Assembly (NCBI GenBank): GCA_000320605.2 | Contig: KB445794.1 | Span: 569,502-592,973, forward strand | Length of the DNA stretch: 23,472 bases | Reading direction: 5' to 3' | Origin: Gelatoporia subvermispora B | Lineage: Eukaryota; Basidiomycota; Agaricomycetes; Polyporales; Gelatoporiaceae | Shown: positions 1 through 9,838 of the stretch, piece after piece | How positions within the stretch are numbered: the stretch's first letter is position 1 | How the letters are laid out: each line of letters opens with the position of its first letter | Notes under the pieces: model-generated | Told to the model about the DNA's origin: nothing | Seen by the model: the letters and a program-made list of their open reading frames with translations, nothing else | Databases searched by the model: none | Program-made: the position numbers and the translations under genes

Positions 1-670
1 AGCTAGTACAAGACTAGTACTTTTTCAAAAATTAGTAGCCTCTAGAAGATGAGGTTTTTCCAGATGGGAAGGCAATGGGATACAAGTCATTCAACAGCCG
101 GTTAACCAGTTTGAGTAAGTCCAAGTTGTTTCTATAATATTGTTAGACGGCATTGAACATGGTTATATGGATGATGCAACCAAGATTGTACTAGGAAGCA
201 ACTGAATACAAGAATGTTGAAGGGATAAAGAGAAAATGTAGGTTACATTACCAAGAATTAGTATCGAGGGTTAATTATAGAGGAAGACTGTAACAGACAG
301 AAGAAGCAGGCTAAATATCAGGCAGAGATGACAAGTAGGCCTGGCTTAGCTACATTGCCTGCTACCGCTCAGAGACAATTGGATGGTCTTCTAGAAGCTG
401 GTGCCAATGCTTTGTGATTGCCTCATCTTCCCGCATGAGCATTTTAATACTGTGCTTGTTATAGACAAAGAGGCCGCCTACTTCCTCGCTCGTGAGAACA
501 CCACCAAAGTAGGTGCGTGCTGCATTTGCGTTACGAGACTCAGTGTCCTTGCACTCCTGCTATAGCTGATTGAGGATGCTAGTGTATAATATGCGGCTTT
601 CATCTGGCATGCTGAATTTTGCCCAAAATGCAACCTCCAAACCGAGCCGGTCCTTCACGTCTATGAGAAA

Positions 671-721
671 CTGTACTTGTATTACTGAGCTGCTGTGGCG
701 TTTAAAATGCCCGGGACATAC
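671..721 (-). other. Intron (51 bases) in the minus-strand decayed gene
   Basis: On the minus strand AAG is followed by GTATGT at 721-716, and the sequence ends in TACAG at 671 before TTTCTCATAGACGTG. Removing 51 bases joins a Lys-Trp-Lys codon run to Phe-Leu-Ile-Asp-Val-Lys-Asp-Arg-Leu-Gly-Leu-Glu in a single frame. Length and boundaries fit short fungal introns. This intron shows that the surrounding minus-strand frame was once a spliced gene. Confidence 0.55.
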
Positions 722-2416
722 CTTCCATTTTCTTCACATAGCTTTAACGCTGATCTAGGCCTTCTTCTTGATTCCCATGTGGGCTGAGTAGAGGGCTGGC
801 CAGTACTTGAGGGGGATGCCATGACCATTGACAGTCAGAATTGTTGAATTTTCCCAGTGTGCAAAGAACTTAGATAGATTGGCCGAGAAGTGACACATCA
901 GAAAATGGGAAAGCTGTGCAGCACTCGCTAAATTGCCGCCTGCCATCGGCATAACCCTTGCTTGACCGCTGAGTATTGTTGTACTTGATTGATTATCAAG
1001 CTTCCAGATCCGGAACAAGCCCACTAACAATGAAATATAATTTCTTTTCACATGTCCACAAACATCAGCAGCAGAAGATGGTTTGACAAAAGGTAATATA
1101 GCAGGGTCTCATCACGACACAGCTGCAGGCTTAGTCCATCACAAAGTGATGAGGACCAAAGATAACAGTGAAGCTTGGAGAGCCACGTGTCTGATGCTCA
1201 ATGATGATAGTAGCCATGGATTAATCTAATCCTTGAAGATATGTCATTGCATGGTGTTCTTCTACTTCATACCCCATTGAATGCTGCATTGCTACGGAGT
1301 CAGCAATTATAGCCAATCATATAACAGAGCAAGGGTGACACAAATGTACATATTCTCTGTCTTCGAATGTCACAAAATTCAAGACAACTCTCTGGTTAAG
1401 GCCTTCAAGCCACTTAAAGAGACATGGCTGAGTAAGCTGTATGTGAGACTGAGTAATGATTGTAATGAGGTCGGAACATACCTGCTCTGCATTCTGTCCG
1501 GGAGCACGCAGGGCTATCTGGGAGATAGGCTGGTTCTCTATGTTTCCAGACATTCCTCTGACAGCCTTGTAATAACACTTCACTTAAGAATATTGAGGGA
1601 GAGGTGTGTATTGAGAGAGGGATATGTAATTGACGACACTGGAACAGCTGTGAGGAATGCAAGTTCAACATGTCTGGCGCTTGCTAGCACTGAAGTAGTA
1701 TGCAAGAGTGTCTCTCACGTTCACACAGTCCTGTGCCGACAGTGATAATGCGGTGCTGAATTTGTCATACAATGGCTAGCAGAAAGGGCATATAGCCCAA
1801 ATAGATTATGGCAGCTACTTAGAGTAGGCAAATAAGTGAGTGCGAGGACGAGTAGCATACAAGATGGATTAAGACGGGATAAAGATGCAGTCTGGAATAT
1901 AAAGTTGTAGGAGTATCAATAAAAATTCGAGACAAAGGAGAGACAGTTAGGTATGCAATAGTGAGAAATATTAAGAGAGACCTTCCCCTGTAAAGACTGC
2001 TTCACAAAATGCGATGCTTCTTCACGGGTAATGCATCAGGCGAGAGTGAGTCCTTGCGCACACAGCTCTTCATGGGAAAGGAGAACGGGCTCACAGACAA
2101 CACCTTCCTTTTGCAGGTGTCATTAGAAGGCTCACAGGGGCTGGCTTGATGATATGCATAGTGTAGAGATCTGGCGAATATGTGTCCCAGCTTTTCTTTC
2201 CCTTGTCACTGATGAAGTAATGCATCAAGCTGGAATGTGCCTTGACAGTGGCACCCGGGAGAGCTGTATGATACTGTGACAGAGGAATGAGATGGCCGTC
2301 TTGACCGTACACTAGAATAGGAATAACGTGATATGTGTCAAACAAGTCCAGGAGTGCGTCCCTCGTGTCAGGCATAGACACTGGCCAGTTCTTAATTTGG
2401 AACTCTGGACCAAGTT

Positions 2417-2469
2417 CTAGTAGATTGATAAGATTTACTGCTAATTAGGGAAGTTGAACAATGACTCAC
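2417..2469 (-). other. Intron (53 bases) in the minus-strand decayed gene
   Basis: The donor is GTGAGT at 2469-2464 on the minus strand and the acceptor is CTAG ending at 2417. Splicing joins an acidic exon ending Asp-Ile-Asp-Asp to Glu-Leu-Gly-Pro-Glu-Phe-Gln-Ile-Lys-Asn-Trp-Pro-Val-Ser, which runs in frame into the MPDTRDALLDLFDTYHVIPI block. An alternative acceptor (TTAGCAG) lies upstream, but it gives a much shorter intron and leads into a stop. Confidence 0.55.
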
Positions 2470-3560
2470 CATCATCAATGTCAAGGCTAGATTCATCATT
2501 CACAGAGCTGTCATCAGATGCGACATCCTTGGTGTCATCTGAGTTATGCTTCTGGACTCCAAATCACATCAGAGTATCCAAGTATATAGACAAAGTTGAT
2601 TTACCTCGAAGAGCTGATGGCAAAGTCAGATGAATGTTTCTTTGCCTTGAGCGATGAGAAGGCCCTGAGAATTGGTACAGCCCTTGGTAGTGATCCTGGA
2701 CTGAATTCATTGCAGATTATTAATGGCAACTGAAAAGTCATTCTCGAGAAGAGTTATATTGAGCGACTGCAGAGGAGGGCGAAGGAGGCAGTTGAGAATG
2801 ACCTTGTTGAAGGTTGGGGTGTAAAGTGAAGGCTTCCAATTCCCATTGGGGACCATGAAGAAATTGTTAGTACAAATCTGACCTATGATGTACAGATAAG
2901 CAAGCTTGGGGTCCTTGGGTTCTGGCTGCTTGTCAGACTTGGCCTTCTTGATAATAACTGTTATTAGCAATGGAAAGAACATGGGAGTTAAGCATTCACC
3001 ACTTCAGAGTTTGCAGCCAGAACTGCAGTTTCTTTGACTTTGCTCTGAGCGAAGCTGGCATTAAGCTTGATTGCAGGGTCACTTTCGGTGGAGTCGTCCT
3101 CAGCGGCAGGCTGGTTGGACCTGGTTTCAGGCTTTGCTCCTGAAATCTGCGTGTATGCATGAGATATTAATAAACACAAGAAAGCTCAATCTACCTTAGG
3201 CCGCTCACAATCGGAGACCTCCTGTGAGAGAACCAGCTCATTTTGTGAGGATGCTGGTATCTGGGAGCATGGCAACTCATCTTATGAAGATGCCGGTGCT
3301 TCCTGTGAGGGCAACGACTCACCCTGTGATGACGCTAGAGGGGCTGTGTCTAGCTCCTTAAGAGCTGCAGGTGAGATGAGCCGGTCCACAGGTACTGGTG
3401 TAGTCGTTGGCTTGAAAACAAGCTTGTGGGTCAGGCCCTTTTAGACCTTTCACCACTCCACATTGTGTCGCATCTGTGAGGAGCCCCCAAGATATTGGCT
3501 GGAGCGATGGAGCTGCATACGCATGTTGGTGATGTGAACATTGATAGGTGGGGTGAGCAT

Positions 3561-3978
3561 GGTCTGAGTCAAGGCCGGCTATGATGAGTTACAGGCAGGC
3601 GAGGAAAAAGGCTAAATGAGAGAAAGAGTGAGTGGAGGTTGGACAGTACAGGAATAATAGCAGAAAGAGAGTAAATAAGTAGCACTAGCATCGCGCGACG
3701 CACCTAAGTTTTTATAGGTGCTACTTTAGAGGAGGTTGTTAGTCATGCCAGTGTTTGCTAGCAAGCTACGCAATGGCTCAGAATGTAAGACAAAGTGACT
3801 CCAGAATTGGTTGCTGCCATTCTACGGATTTTCAGTATGAATCTCAAGGACTACTTTACTGCTTCCAGTTAAAGAGATTCTGCTTTGTGTTTGAGGTATT
3901 CTGAGCATATCTAGGGAATGCCGTGCATCAAAGGCAGCTCTTGTCAGCTATGTCACTGCCAATGCTCCCGGAGCAAAT
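3561..3978. promoter_or_regulatory. Divergent intergenic spacer between two decayed genes
   Basis: This 418-base spacer separates the start of the minus-strand gene (3560) from the first Helitron codons (3979, plus strand). Both genes read outward from it, so it is the natural place for two promoters if both belonged to one unit. The only structure I can point to is the nested inverted repeat at 3677-3726. No TATA box or initiator can be assigned with confidence. No coding sequence was seen in it. Confidence 0.3.
3677..3726. repeat. Nested inverted repeat with a CpG-rich core
   Basis: AAGTAGCAC (3677-3685) is matched by GTGCTACTT (3718-3726). Inside, GCACCTA (3700-3706) is matched by TAGGTGC (3715-3721) around an 8-base loop, so the two hairpins are mutually exclusive alternatives sharing the right arm. 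Between the left arms lies TCGCGCGACG (3691-3700), containing the 8-base palindrome TCGCGCGA and four CpGs in ten bases. That is striking in a CpG-poor window. It may be a regulatory site or an element-terminal hairpin; neither is proven. Confidence 0.45.
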
Positions 3979-5150
3979 ATGAATTTTTCACAAGAACTCG
4001 GTCAACAAAAAATAGATAAGAGACTAGCAGATCCCATTAAAGCAAGGAAACAAAAATGCACAGACACTCAGTATGCACAACGTACTGCAAGACGACTCGA
4101 AGATAACAAAGAGCCCATGCCTCTGCATTCCACACCTCTCAACACAGCATCTCACTTCCTTGAGGTGCTGTCCTCTGCCAAAGTTACTGCTTGTTATGAA
4201 GCATTCTATAATGCAACATCAAACAAGGCTGTAAGATTGAGAGTTTGCGCTGTGTGCACTCAGGAGGTTGGTCCTGAAAATGGTGTTTAACAACTTCAGC
4301 TGGATAAGCTTCCCAATGCATTGCGCCTTGTACCCTGATATCCACATCCTGCCCATGAGCTCACCGACAGCAAGCTTCTTCAACTGGAGGGCATTGATTA
4401 CATTGGTACTATGAAAATGGCAAACATTTGCGCGGAGTGCCTAGGTGCATTGAAGAAGGGCACTACAGCACCACTCAAGTTCTCACTCACAAATCCGCTC
4501 TGGGTGAGCAAGATTCTATGGCAACTACAGGTTCTCACTGTCCCTGAGCAGATGCTTGTTGCACTACTGTATCCCCGAGTCTATATCTTTAAGTTGTTCC
4601 TGAAGCAGGGTAGAGGTGGTTTCGACCCTTCAATGCTGCAACAAGCTATGCGAGAAACAGTTAGTACTTATGAACTAAGTACCGACGGAATCACATCCAT
4701 GGTACAAGGGAGATTGATGCCTTGTCCACCCGCTATCCTGGCGTCTGTTATATCAGTCACATTCCTTGGTATTGGGTAGCTGCCACACTAGTGGCTGCAC
4801 ACAACATTCAGGGTCAGGCAGCAAATTGTTTTCAAGGCGCTTTGGTGGCTTAGAGAAAATAATCTGAAGTACTATAGGAATATCGAGATCAGTCCTGAAT
4901 GCATTGGCAGTCTCCCAAAGGACAACATCCCACAAGAGACCTTGAACATTATGCACCAGTTAGAGAACGAAGGTCTCGCAATTCAAGAAAGTGAGGGATA
5001 CATACCTCTTGAAGAATGTGACGCAGATGATCATAGTGTGTATTTCCTGTCCCGGCGTTATGTGCTTTGCTGACCTTTAATAAGGGGACGCTATGCCAAA
5101 CAATAGCTCTGGGGAGTGTAAAAGAGACAAGACTCCTAGGGAAGAGAGTG
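3979..5150 (+). pseudogene. Helitron RepHel N-terminal part (DUF6570-like)
   Basis: One frame runs from the ATG at 3979 to about 5090 with several stops (for example TAA at 4288 and TGA at 4337). Cys pairs are visible in CAVC (about 4249-4260) and ICAEC (about 4426-4440), typical of the Cys-rich segment ahead of the Rep domain in basidiomycete Helitrons. It is followed by the conserved PPAILASVISVTFLG stretch (about 4728-4772) and a segment rich in Tyr, Asn and Glu up to 5090. A one-base frame change occurs near 5095, then an exon tail leads into the intron at 5151. The role of this region in transposition is not well defined. Confidence 0.75.
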
Positions 5151-5211
5151 GTATGTTCTTGGGCAATTACTAAGCTGTACTACATATGCTTATATTGATA
5201 ACTTATCATAG
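5151..5211 (+). other. Intron (61 bases) inside the Helitron gene
   Basis: GTATGT at 5151 and TCATAG ending at 5211 flank 61 bases with a good branch-point-like TTACTAAGC at about 5167. Removal joins Arg-Glu-Glu-Ser to Asp-Gly-His-Ser-Asp-Val-Val-Ser-Leu-Gln and puts the reading into the frame used by the Rep domain that follows. It therefore explains one of the frame changes without mutation. Confidence 0.5.
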
Positions 5212-6708
5212 ATGGCCATTCAGACGTGGTCTCTCTTCAGATATCTGGGACTATTGATACCGACCTGTCATTGTTAAGCGCAAATGAATTGATGTTATAG
5301 GGTCTAGCAAACCTCGGGAAGAAGGGCCAAGAGAGTAAATATGCAGTACAGCATTCAAGGCAGCCTGTGAGCAATTTTGGAACATCGAGGCAGCAGTTAG
5401 AAGATGCTGAGATAGACGAGAACAAGGATAACTTCTTTGAGAAGGCTTATCTGTGTCTTTTCCCGTATGGCTGTGATGAAATAGAGGCACCACATCTAAT
5501 TCTGGTCAGCTTTATGGAACATATTTGGTAGGCCTTGTGCTACTGGGATTGTCGATTTCACAAGAGCATGACATTCTCATTTAATGCCTTTGGCATTTCC
5601 CAACAATGGCAAGCTCTCATATCTGCCAGAGTCCAGATGAAGAGAAGAAACTTCAAAGCAAATGCACAAATCTTGTCAACAGTTACAAAAGAGAAACTTA
5701 AGCAGTCAGTCGAGGAAGAGGAGGCCAGCTTACCTATATTGGACCCAGCCATCTGTCTACTTTGGCAACATGTACACACAATTGCAGGGTGGGTGCATGG
5801 ATCTGACTCAGGCTAGTATTAGCTTCGAAGCTAGATCTGGTCGATATCAATTGCAATGAACCCACTATCATTGTGAATCACTATCAACCCTAACGATTTG
5901 CATGATCCCATCGCACAAATATTTGTGGGAGAGGACATCGATCTGGAAGTGTTCATCTATATGGCAGGCCCAGACAAGGAGCAGCATGCACGGAACATTG
6001 CTGCTGATTCATACGCTGTAGCTCAGTTCTTCCACTTCATGATTTGCATAATTCTTGTAATGATGTTCGGTGTGGAGGTAACCGGATTCTAAGTCAAAAG
6101 CCGGAAGGGAGTCTTTGGATATGTGTCAGCCTACTTCAGAATGGTGAAGTCACAGGCTAGAGGCTCACTTCACTTACACATGCTTGTGTGGTTGTGGCAT
6201 GCTCCTGCAAGTGAGGAGATGCACAGCCTTCTTTAACAGGAGTCCTTTCAGGAGCAGGTCAAAGTGTTCATTCGTGCCAACATAAGGGCCTATGTTCCAG
6301 GCCTAGAGTCAAAAGAAGACATCACTGCCATTCCAAATGAATCTGACATTACATACTTACGACCTTCTGATCTGAAGGCACCAAACTATAGTCAACAGCT
6401 TGATGACTTTGAGTGTTGCCTTGGTGCGGTCCCAGCAGTTGCATACATGTCATATCTGGCAATGCCTCATACCTAACAAGAGCGGGCATTATCACTGCAA
6501 GCGATGGGCATCATTCAAGTTCGCTGAGGAGGACTATGTGCTTGAGTCAGGGCGGTGGGAATCAAAGCACATATATCTGTTTCTGAACGGCTGGGTACCT
6601 GAAATCTTACTGAATGCACGGTGCAAAAATGATGGGAAACTACTTACCAATGGCGCAGACACCAAGGCATGCACGTTCTATGTCAGAAACTATGCTGCAA
6701 AGAAATAA
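5212..6708 (+). pseudogene. Helitron Rep domain (HUH endonuclease), inactivated
   Basis: This block matches Helitron_like_N. CLFPYGCDEIEAPHL lies at about 5455-5500 and TINPNDLHDPIAQIF at about 5880-5930. The HUH motif (H-L-H within GSLHLHMLVWLW) is at 6171-6179. The catalytic tyrosine pair (Tyr-x3-Tyr in FYVRNYAAKK) is at 6679-6693. HUH and Tyr residues are intact, but they lie in different frames because of a shift near 6420, and stops occur at TAG 5529, several between 5810 and 5880, TAA 6090 and TAA 6234. In family members the positions of some of these stops carry Gln or Trp, consistent with C:G to T:A change. The domain would nick DNA at the element end and form a phosphotyrosine link. 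Confidence 0.88.
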
Positions 6709-8189
6709 AAAGAGCACTTCAACATGTCAGCAGTCATAGCAAAAGGCTATGCATATCATACCGAGCGTAGTTTGTTACAATCATATTGTGATTCCCTATA
6801 GGATTAGCAATGACTCATGTTGTTTTGATTGGTCAATACTATTAACCGTGAGCAAGAGCTCACTGCACCAATGATTATGTCTTATCTCATGGGATGGGAG
6901 GACACATATTGTTCCCATTATTACATACCTGTGTACTGGTCAGCATTTGTGTGAGCACTGTATGAGACATTTCTGGAACTAAGGGCTAGTAACAATAATC
7001 AAAGACTGTGAATTCTCGCGTATCTACAATAGCTAGATGATACTTATCTTCAGACTTTAAAGCAAGCAGAAAACATCCTAGGTACAAATGATCAGCAATA
7101 TTAAAATACGGAGAATGTGAGTAGTGCCTCTATTAACAGGAGCTAGTAATGGGGACTTACAGCTCGTAGGCCCCAGACGAGAATATACAATTGGATGTTG
7201 ACACTCCAGGAAAACTGTATAGAAAGTGCTAAGTTACAGACTATCAGCTTTAGGAGGAACATCTCAAGGATAGCAATGTGTTCACTTACTTTGTGGATAC
7301 GTATAAGAAGGACACCAGTCGGGTATCTAAGCAGGCAGAGTCACAGTCCAGCATGACAGAGAAAATCATAGATTAGCAATGTTGGCCAGGATGTAAGCGT
7401 AATGAACGCGTGTTGTACCTCCCGGAACATCCAGCATATAGCAAGAAACACTGTGTTATTTGTACCGCCAGTCACAATAACCTTCCCAGTTTTGTCAGCC
7501 CCTATTTTCCCTGGAATGACGATCCAGACATCTATGAATTTTACTGTGCTAGCATGCTTGTGCTTCTGAAACCTTGGCAAGATCTCCGGACTGACCTAAA
7601 GGAGCCATTACAGATGTGGTCACAGGCTTATACCTGCTTCATGGAGGACACTCCTAAACAAATCAAGAACATACCTCTGGGCATTCAATATTTTCATGAA
7701 TGTCACAATGTTGCAGAGGAAGAACAAAACGAGCAAGCACAACTTGTACAGCTTCCAGACTGCACATCAGATCCTAACGAGTATGCACTTGAGGAGGACA
7801 GCACCTTTCACAATATGTCTGTGCCTATGGAAGAAGACATTGTTCAGATGCAAGTGTCCCATGTAAACATGCGAGAGGAGTTATACGGTCACCTTGCAGT
7901 TAAACAAGCCAAAGGAGCACATATATTCCGCAACAACAAATTCATGTGGCATATTACCGACAATAGGGAAGGGGTCTGACATGCAAGTGGTAACAACTTG
8001 CTTCATTTGCAGTGGTGGAAACGTCAAATGGAGGGAGATATTGTTGAGCAAACAGCAGACATCGGTCAGAGGAGGGAGGCTTACCCAAGTAACAGCTCTA
8101 ACTTGGACGCAGCAGGTGGCATGAGCATTGAGATGCTCATAATACCAAATATGACGTGCATAGAGTCCCTCACCCCGCTGGCAACATAG
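6709..8189 (+). pseudogene. Helitron linker between Rep and helicase
   Basis: Right after the Tyr motif a TAA interrupts, then NMSAVIAKGYAYHTE-like sequence (from about 6721) and INREQELTAPMIMSYLMGWE (about 6841-6900) follow in the usual Helitron order. A poor stretch at about 6990-7165 contains a possible intron (GTGAGT at 7118, acceptor near 7160). Frame is regained with FTYFVDTYKKD (about 7281-7313) and is then well kept to 7979, including PWNDDPDIYEFYCASMLVLL (about 7510-7570) and GIQYFHECHN (about 7680-7710). After a TGA at 7977 the same frame runs to about 8189. No catalytic residues are assigned to this part. Confidence 0.78.
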
Positions 8190-9830
8190 CCACCAAGGAG
8201 ATTCTCACAGGCGTAAATCCAACAGAACTACTCCCAGACCAATTCAGAGCCTACGACATTATCGTTTGGCACCTTAATCAGACATTGCAAGGGAAGAACC
8301 TGCCTCCGCTTCACATGGTGATCCATAGTGAAGGTGGTACCGGCAAGTCAAAAGTGATTTAAACAGTGACCAAACACTTTGCTAGTCAAGGCGCAAAGTA
8401 TATGCTCCTCAAATCGGCATACACAGGGGTTGTGGCATCTCTCATCGATGGAAAGACCACACACGTCATTGGGATGATCTCACGTAATGGACAGAAAATG
8501 AGCAGCCATACTAAGAAACACCCACAACAATTCTGGCAGCTGTATATGTATCTCATCATTGACAAAATATCCATGATATCCCGGACATTTCTCGATTTCT
8601 GTCGAGAAATATTAGGATTGGGAAGAAGGTGGCGGGCAAGCCTACCAGTCCACATTCATTCAGAAAAATCAATGTTATTCTCGGTGGCAATTTTCACCAG
8701 TTTGCACCTATCAGGGTGGGTCAGTCTGATGCCCTGTATCGTCCAGGAGACCTGGCAAGAGACAATGTTCAACAATCACTTGGGCGTGCTATTTATGAGG
8801 AATTCACAACGGTTGTAATTCTTAAGCAGCAGGTCTGTGTAACCAATCCTGTCTGGCACAACTTTCTAACCAATCCTGTCTGGCACAACTTTCTAACACA
8901 TCTACGCTATGGAACTGTCCAAGAACAACACTTAGAGATGCTCCACAAGCAGGTGATCTCAAACCCTGACTGTGAGGCAACCGACTTCACATCAAGTCTA
9001 TGGAAAGATTCGGTCCTTGTCACTCCGTTCAAAAACAATGGAATGCATCTGCAGTTTGCAAGCACTGTCGTGAGACCAGAAATCAACTCTTTATCTCTCC
9101 TTCAGAGGATACTGTCAAGGGCCGGCTGCTCACTGTGAAAGAATACTACGGTCTCACTAGTCATGGTGCTACATCAAGGTGAAGAGCCTTACAAGACTTG
9201 CCTGATGAAATTGAGTTGGCAGTCGGGATGAAGGTAATGGTTACAGTGAACATCAAGACAGATCTTGACATTACAAATCTTACAAATGGTGCTCATGGTA
9301 CAATTGTGCAAATTGTCCTAGACCCACGGGAGCCACCACCAAGCAATGAACATGTTGTGAGACTTCAGTATCCCCCAGCATGCATTCTTGTCAAGCTCGC
9401 AAGGATGCACGCATTGCAGCTAGAAGGCCTAGAAAACTCAGTCATTCCAGTTGAAGTTGCAACTCAACCTCCACAAATCTATGTCTGTCCTGTTCCGGGA
9501 AGTCAGAAGACAGTGATGCTCGCCGTTCACAGACATCAATTCCCAATGACCACAGCATATGGATTTACAGATTACCGTTCTCAAGGACAGACTATCCCAT
9601 ATGTCTTGGTCAACATTGTGACTCCACCGCCTCTGGGATCGTTCAGTCTGTTCAACTTATATGTTGCACTCTCACGCAGATCTGGACAGCCAACAATTCG
9701 TTTATTACTTGATTTTGATAGTAAATTGTCTGGTGTGATTACATCTGGGATGCTGTGCAGCAAGGGCACGTCACTTGAGCGGACACTGTCTGAGCTGCAA
9801 TGCATGTCGGTAGACAATCCAGCTACATGA
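8190..9830 (+). pseudogene. Helitron PIF1-like helicase domain, inactivated
   Basis: Walker A is visible as SEGGTGKSK (8327-8353), directly before a TAA at 8360 where the family usually has Gln. Walker B reads LIIDKISM (8552-8575): the acidic residue expected after Asp is Lys here, a change that should abolish ATP hydrolysis. Later motifs include GNFHQFAPI (about 8689-8715) and, near the C terminus, FTDYRSQGQTIPYVLVNI with LFNLYVALSR (about 9564-9680), the PIF1/RecD2-type motifs. Frames change near 8190, 8625 and 9040, and TGA at 9180 interrupts just before the last 210 codons. The final frame ends with TGA at 9828. In family members this domain drives strand unwinding during transposition. 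Confidence 0.9.
8841..8894 (+). repeat. 27-base perfect tandem duplication inside the helicase
   Basis: AACCAATCCTGTCTGGCACA plus ACTTTCT occurs twice back to back (8841-8867 and 8868-8894) and is followed by another AAC. It duplicates nine residues in frame (NPVWHNFLT twice). The two copies are identical although the surrounding gene is heavily mutated, so the duplication looks recent relative to the decay. Confidence 0.95.
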
Positions 9831-9838
9831 GCATGTGA

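Larger units (their letters stand above)
350..3560 (-). pseudogene. Decayed multi-exon fungal gene of unknown function
   Basis: I do not recognise a named family. A probable start is the ATG at 3560 (Met-Leu-Thr-Pro-Pro-Ile-Asn-Val-His). Then come a Ser/Gln/Glu-rich stretch with repeated Ala-Ser-Ser-Gln-type units (about 3340-3190), a segment with VPNGNWKPSLYTPTF (about 2860-2800), an acidic stretch joined by an intron to MPDTRDALLDLFDTYHVIPI (2381-2322), a Lys-rich piece near 2010-2050, a block from 1583 to 1127, a block containing HWENSTILTVNGHGIPLKYW (about 880-815) and a C-terminal charged block (670-365). Frames change several times and stops interrupt it, for example TAG and TGA where Trp codons are plausible near 750 and 730. 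Two clean introns whose removal restores sensible reading support a real gene. It is divergent from the Helitron gene that begins 420 bases away and could be an accessory gene of the same element, but that is inference. Confidence 0.5.
3979..9830 (+). mobile_element. Degenerate Helitron (rolling-circle transposon) coding region
   Basis: The plus strand carries the ordered parts of a fungal Helitron RepHel protein: an N-terminal Cys-rich/DUF6570-like region, a Helitron_like_N Rep domain with HUH and two-tyrosine motifs, a long linker and a PIF1-type superfamily 1 helicase. In life the Rep domain nicks and joins single-stranded DNA and the helicase unwinds it, giving rolling-circle transposition. 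This copy uses all three frames in turn, with at least six frame changes and about twenty stops, so it cannot make the protein. The true ends (5' TC; 3' hairpin plus CTRR) were not identified, so the limits given are those of the coding remains only. Confidence 0.9.

Noticed and set aside
1..349. A gene at the left edge
   Set aside because: Only a repeated ACTAGTAC (about 4-20) and weak frames were seen. The minus frame continues past 350 but with too many stops to support.
1281..1745. 154-codon plus-strand ORF as a gene
   Set aside because: The opposite strand carries a better block (1583-1127) in line with the spliced minus-strand gene, and the plus translation shows no motif.
9581..9817. 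78-codon minus-strand ORF as a separate gene
   Set aside because: It is antisense to the well-supported helicase C terminus. I kept it only as a remark on the long minus frame.
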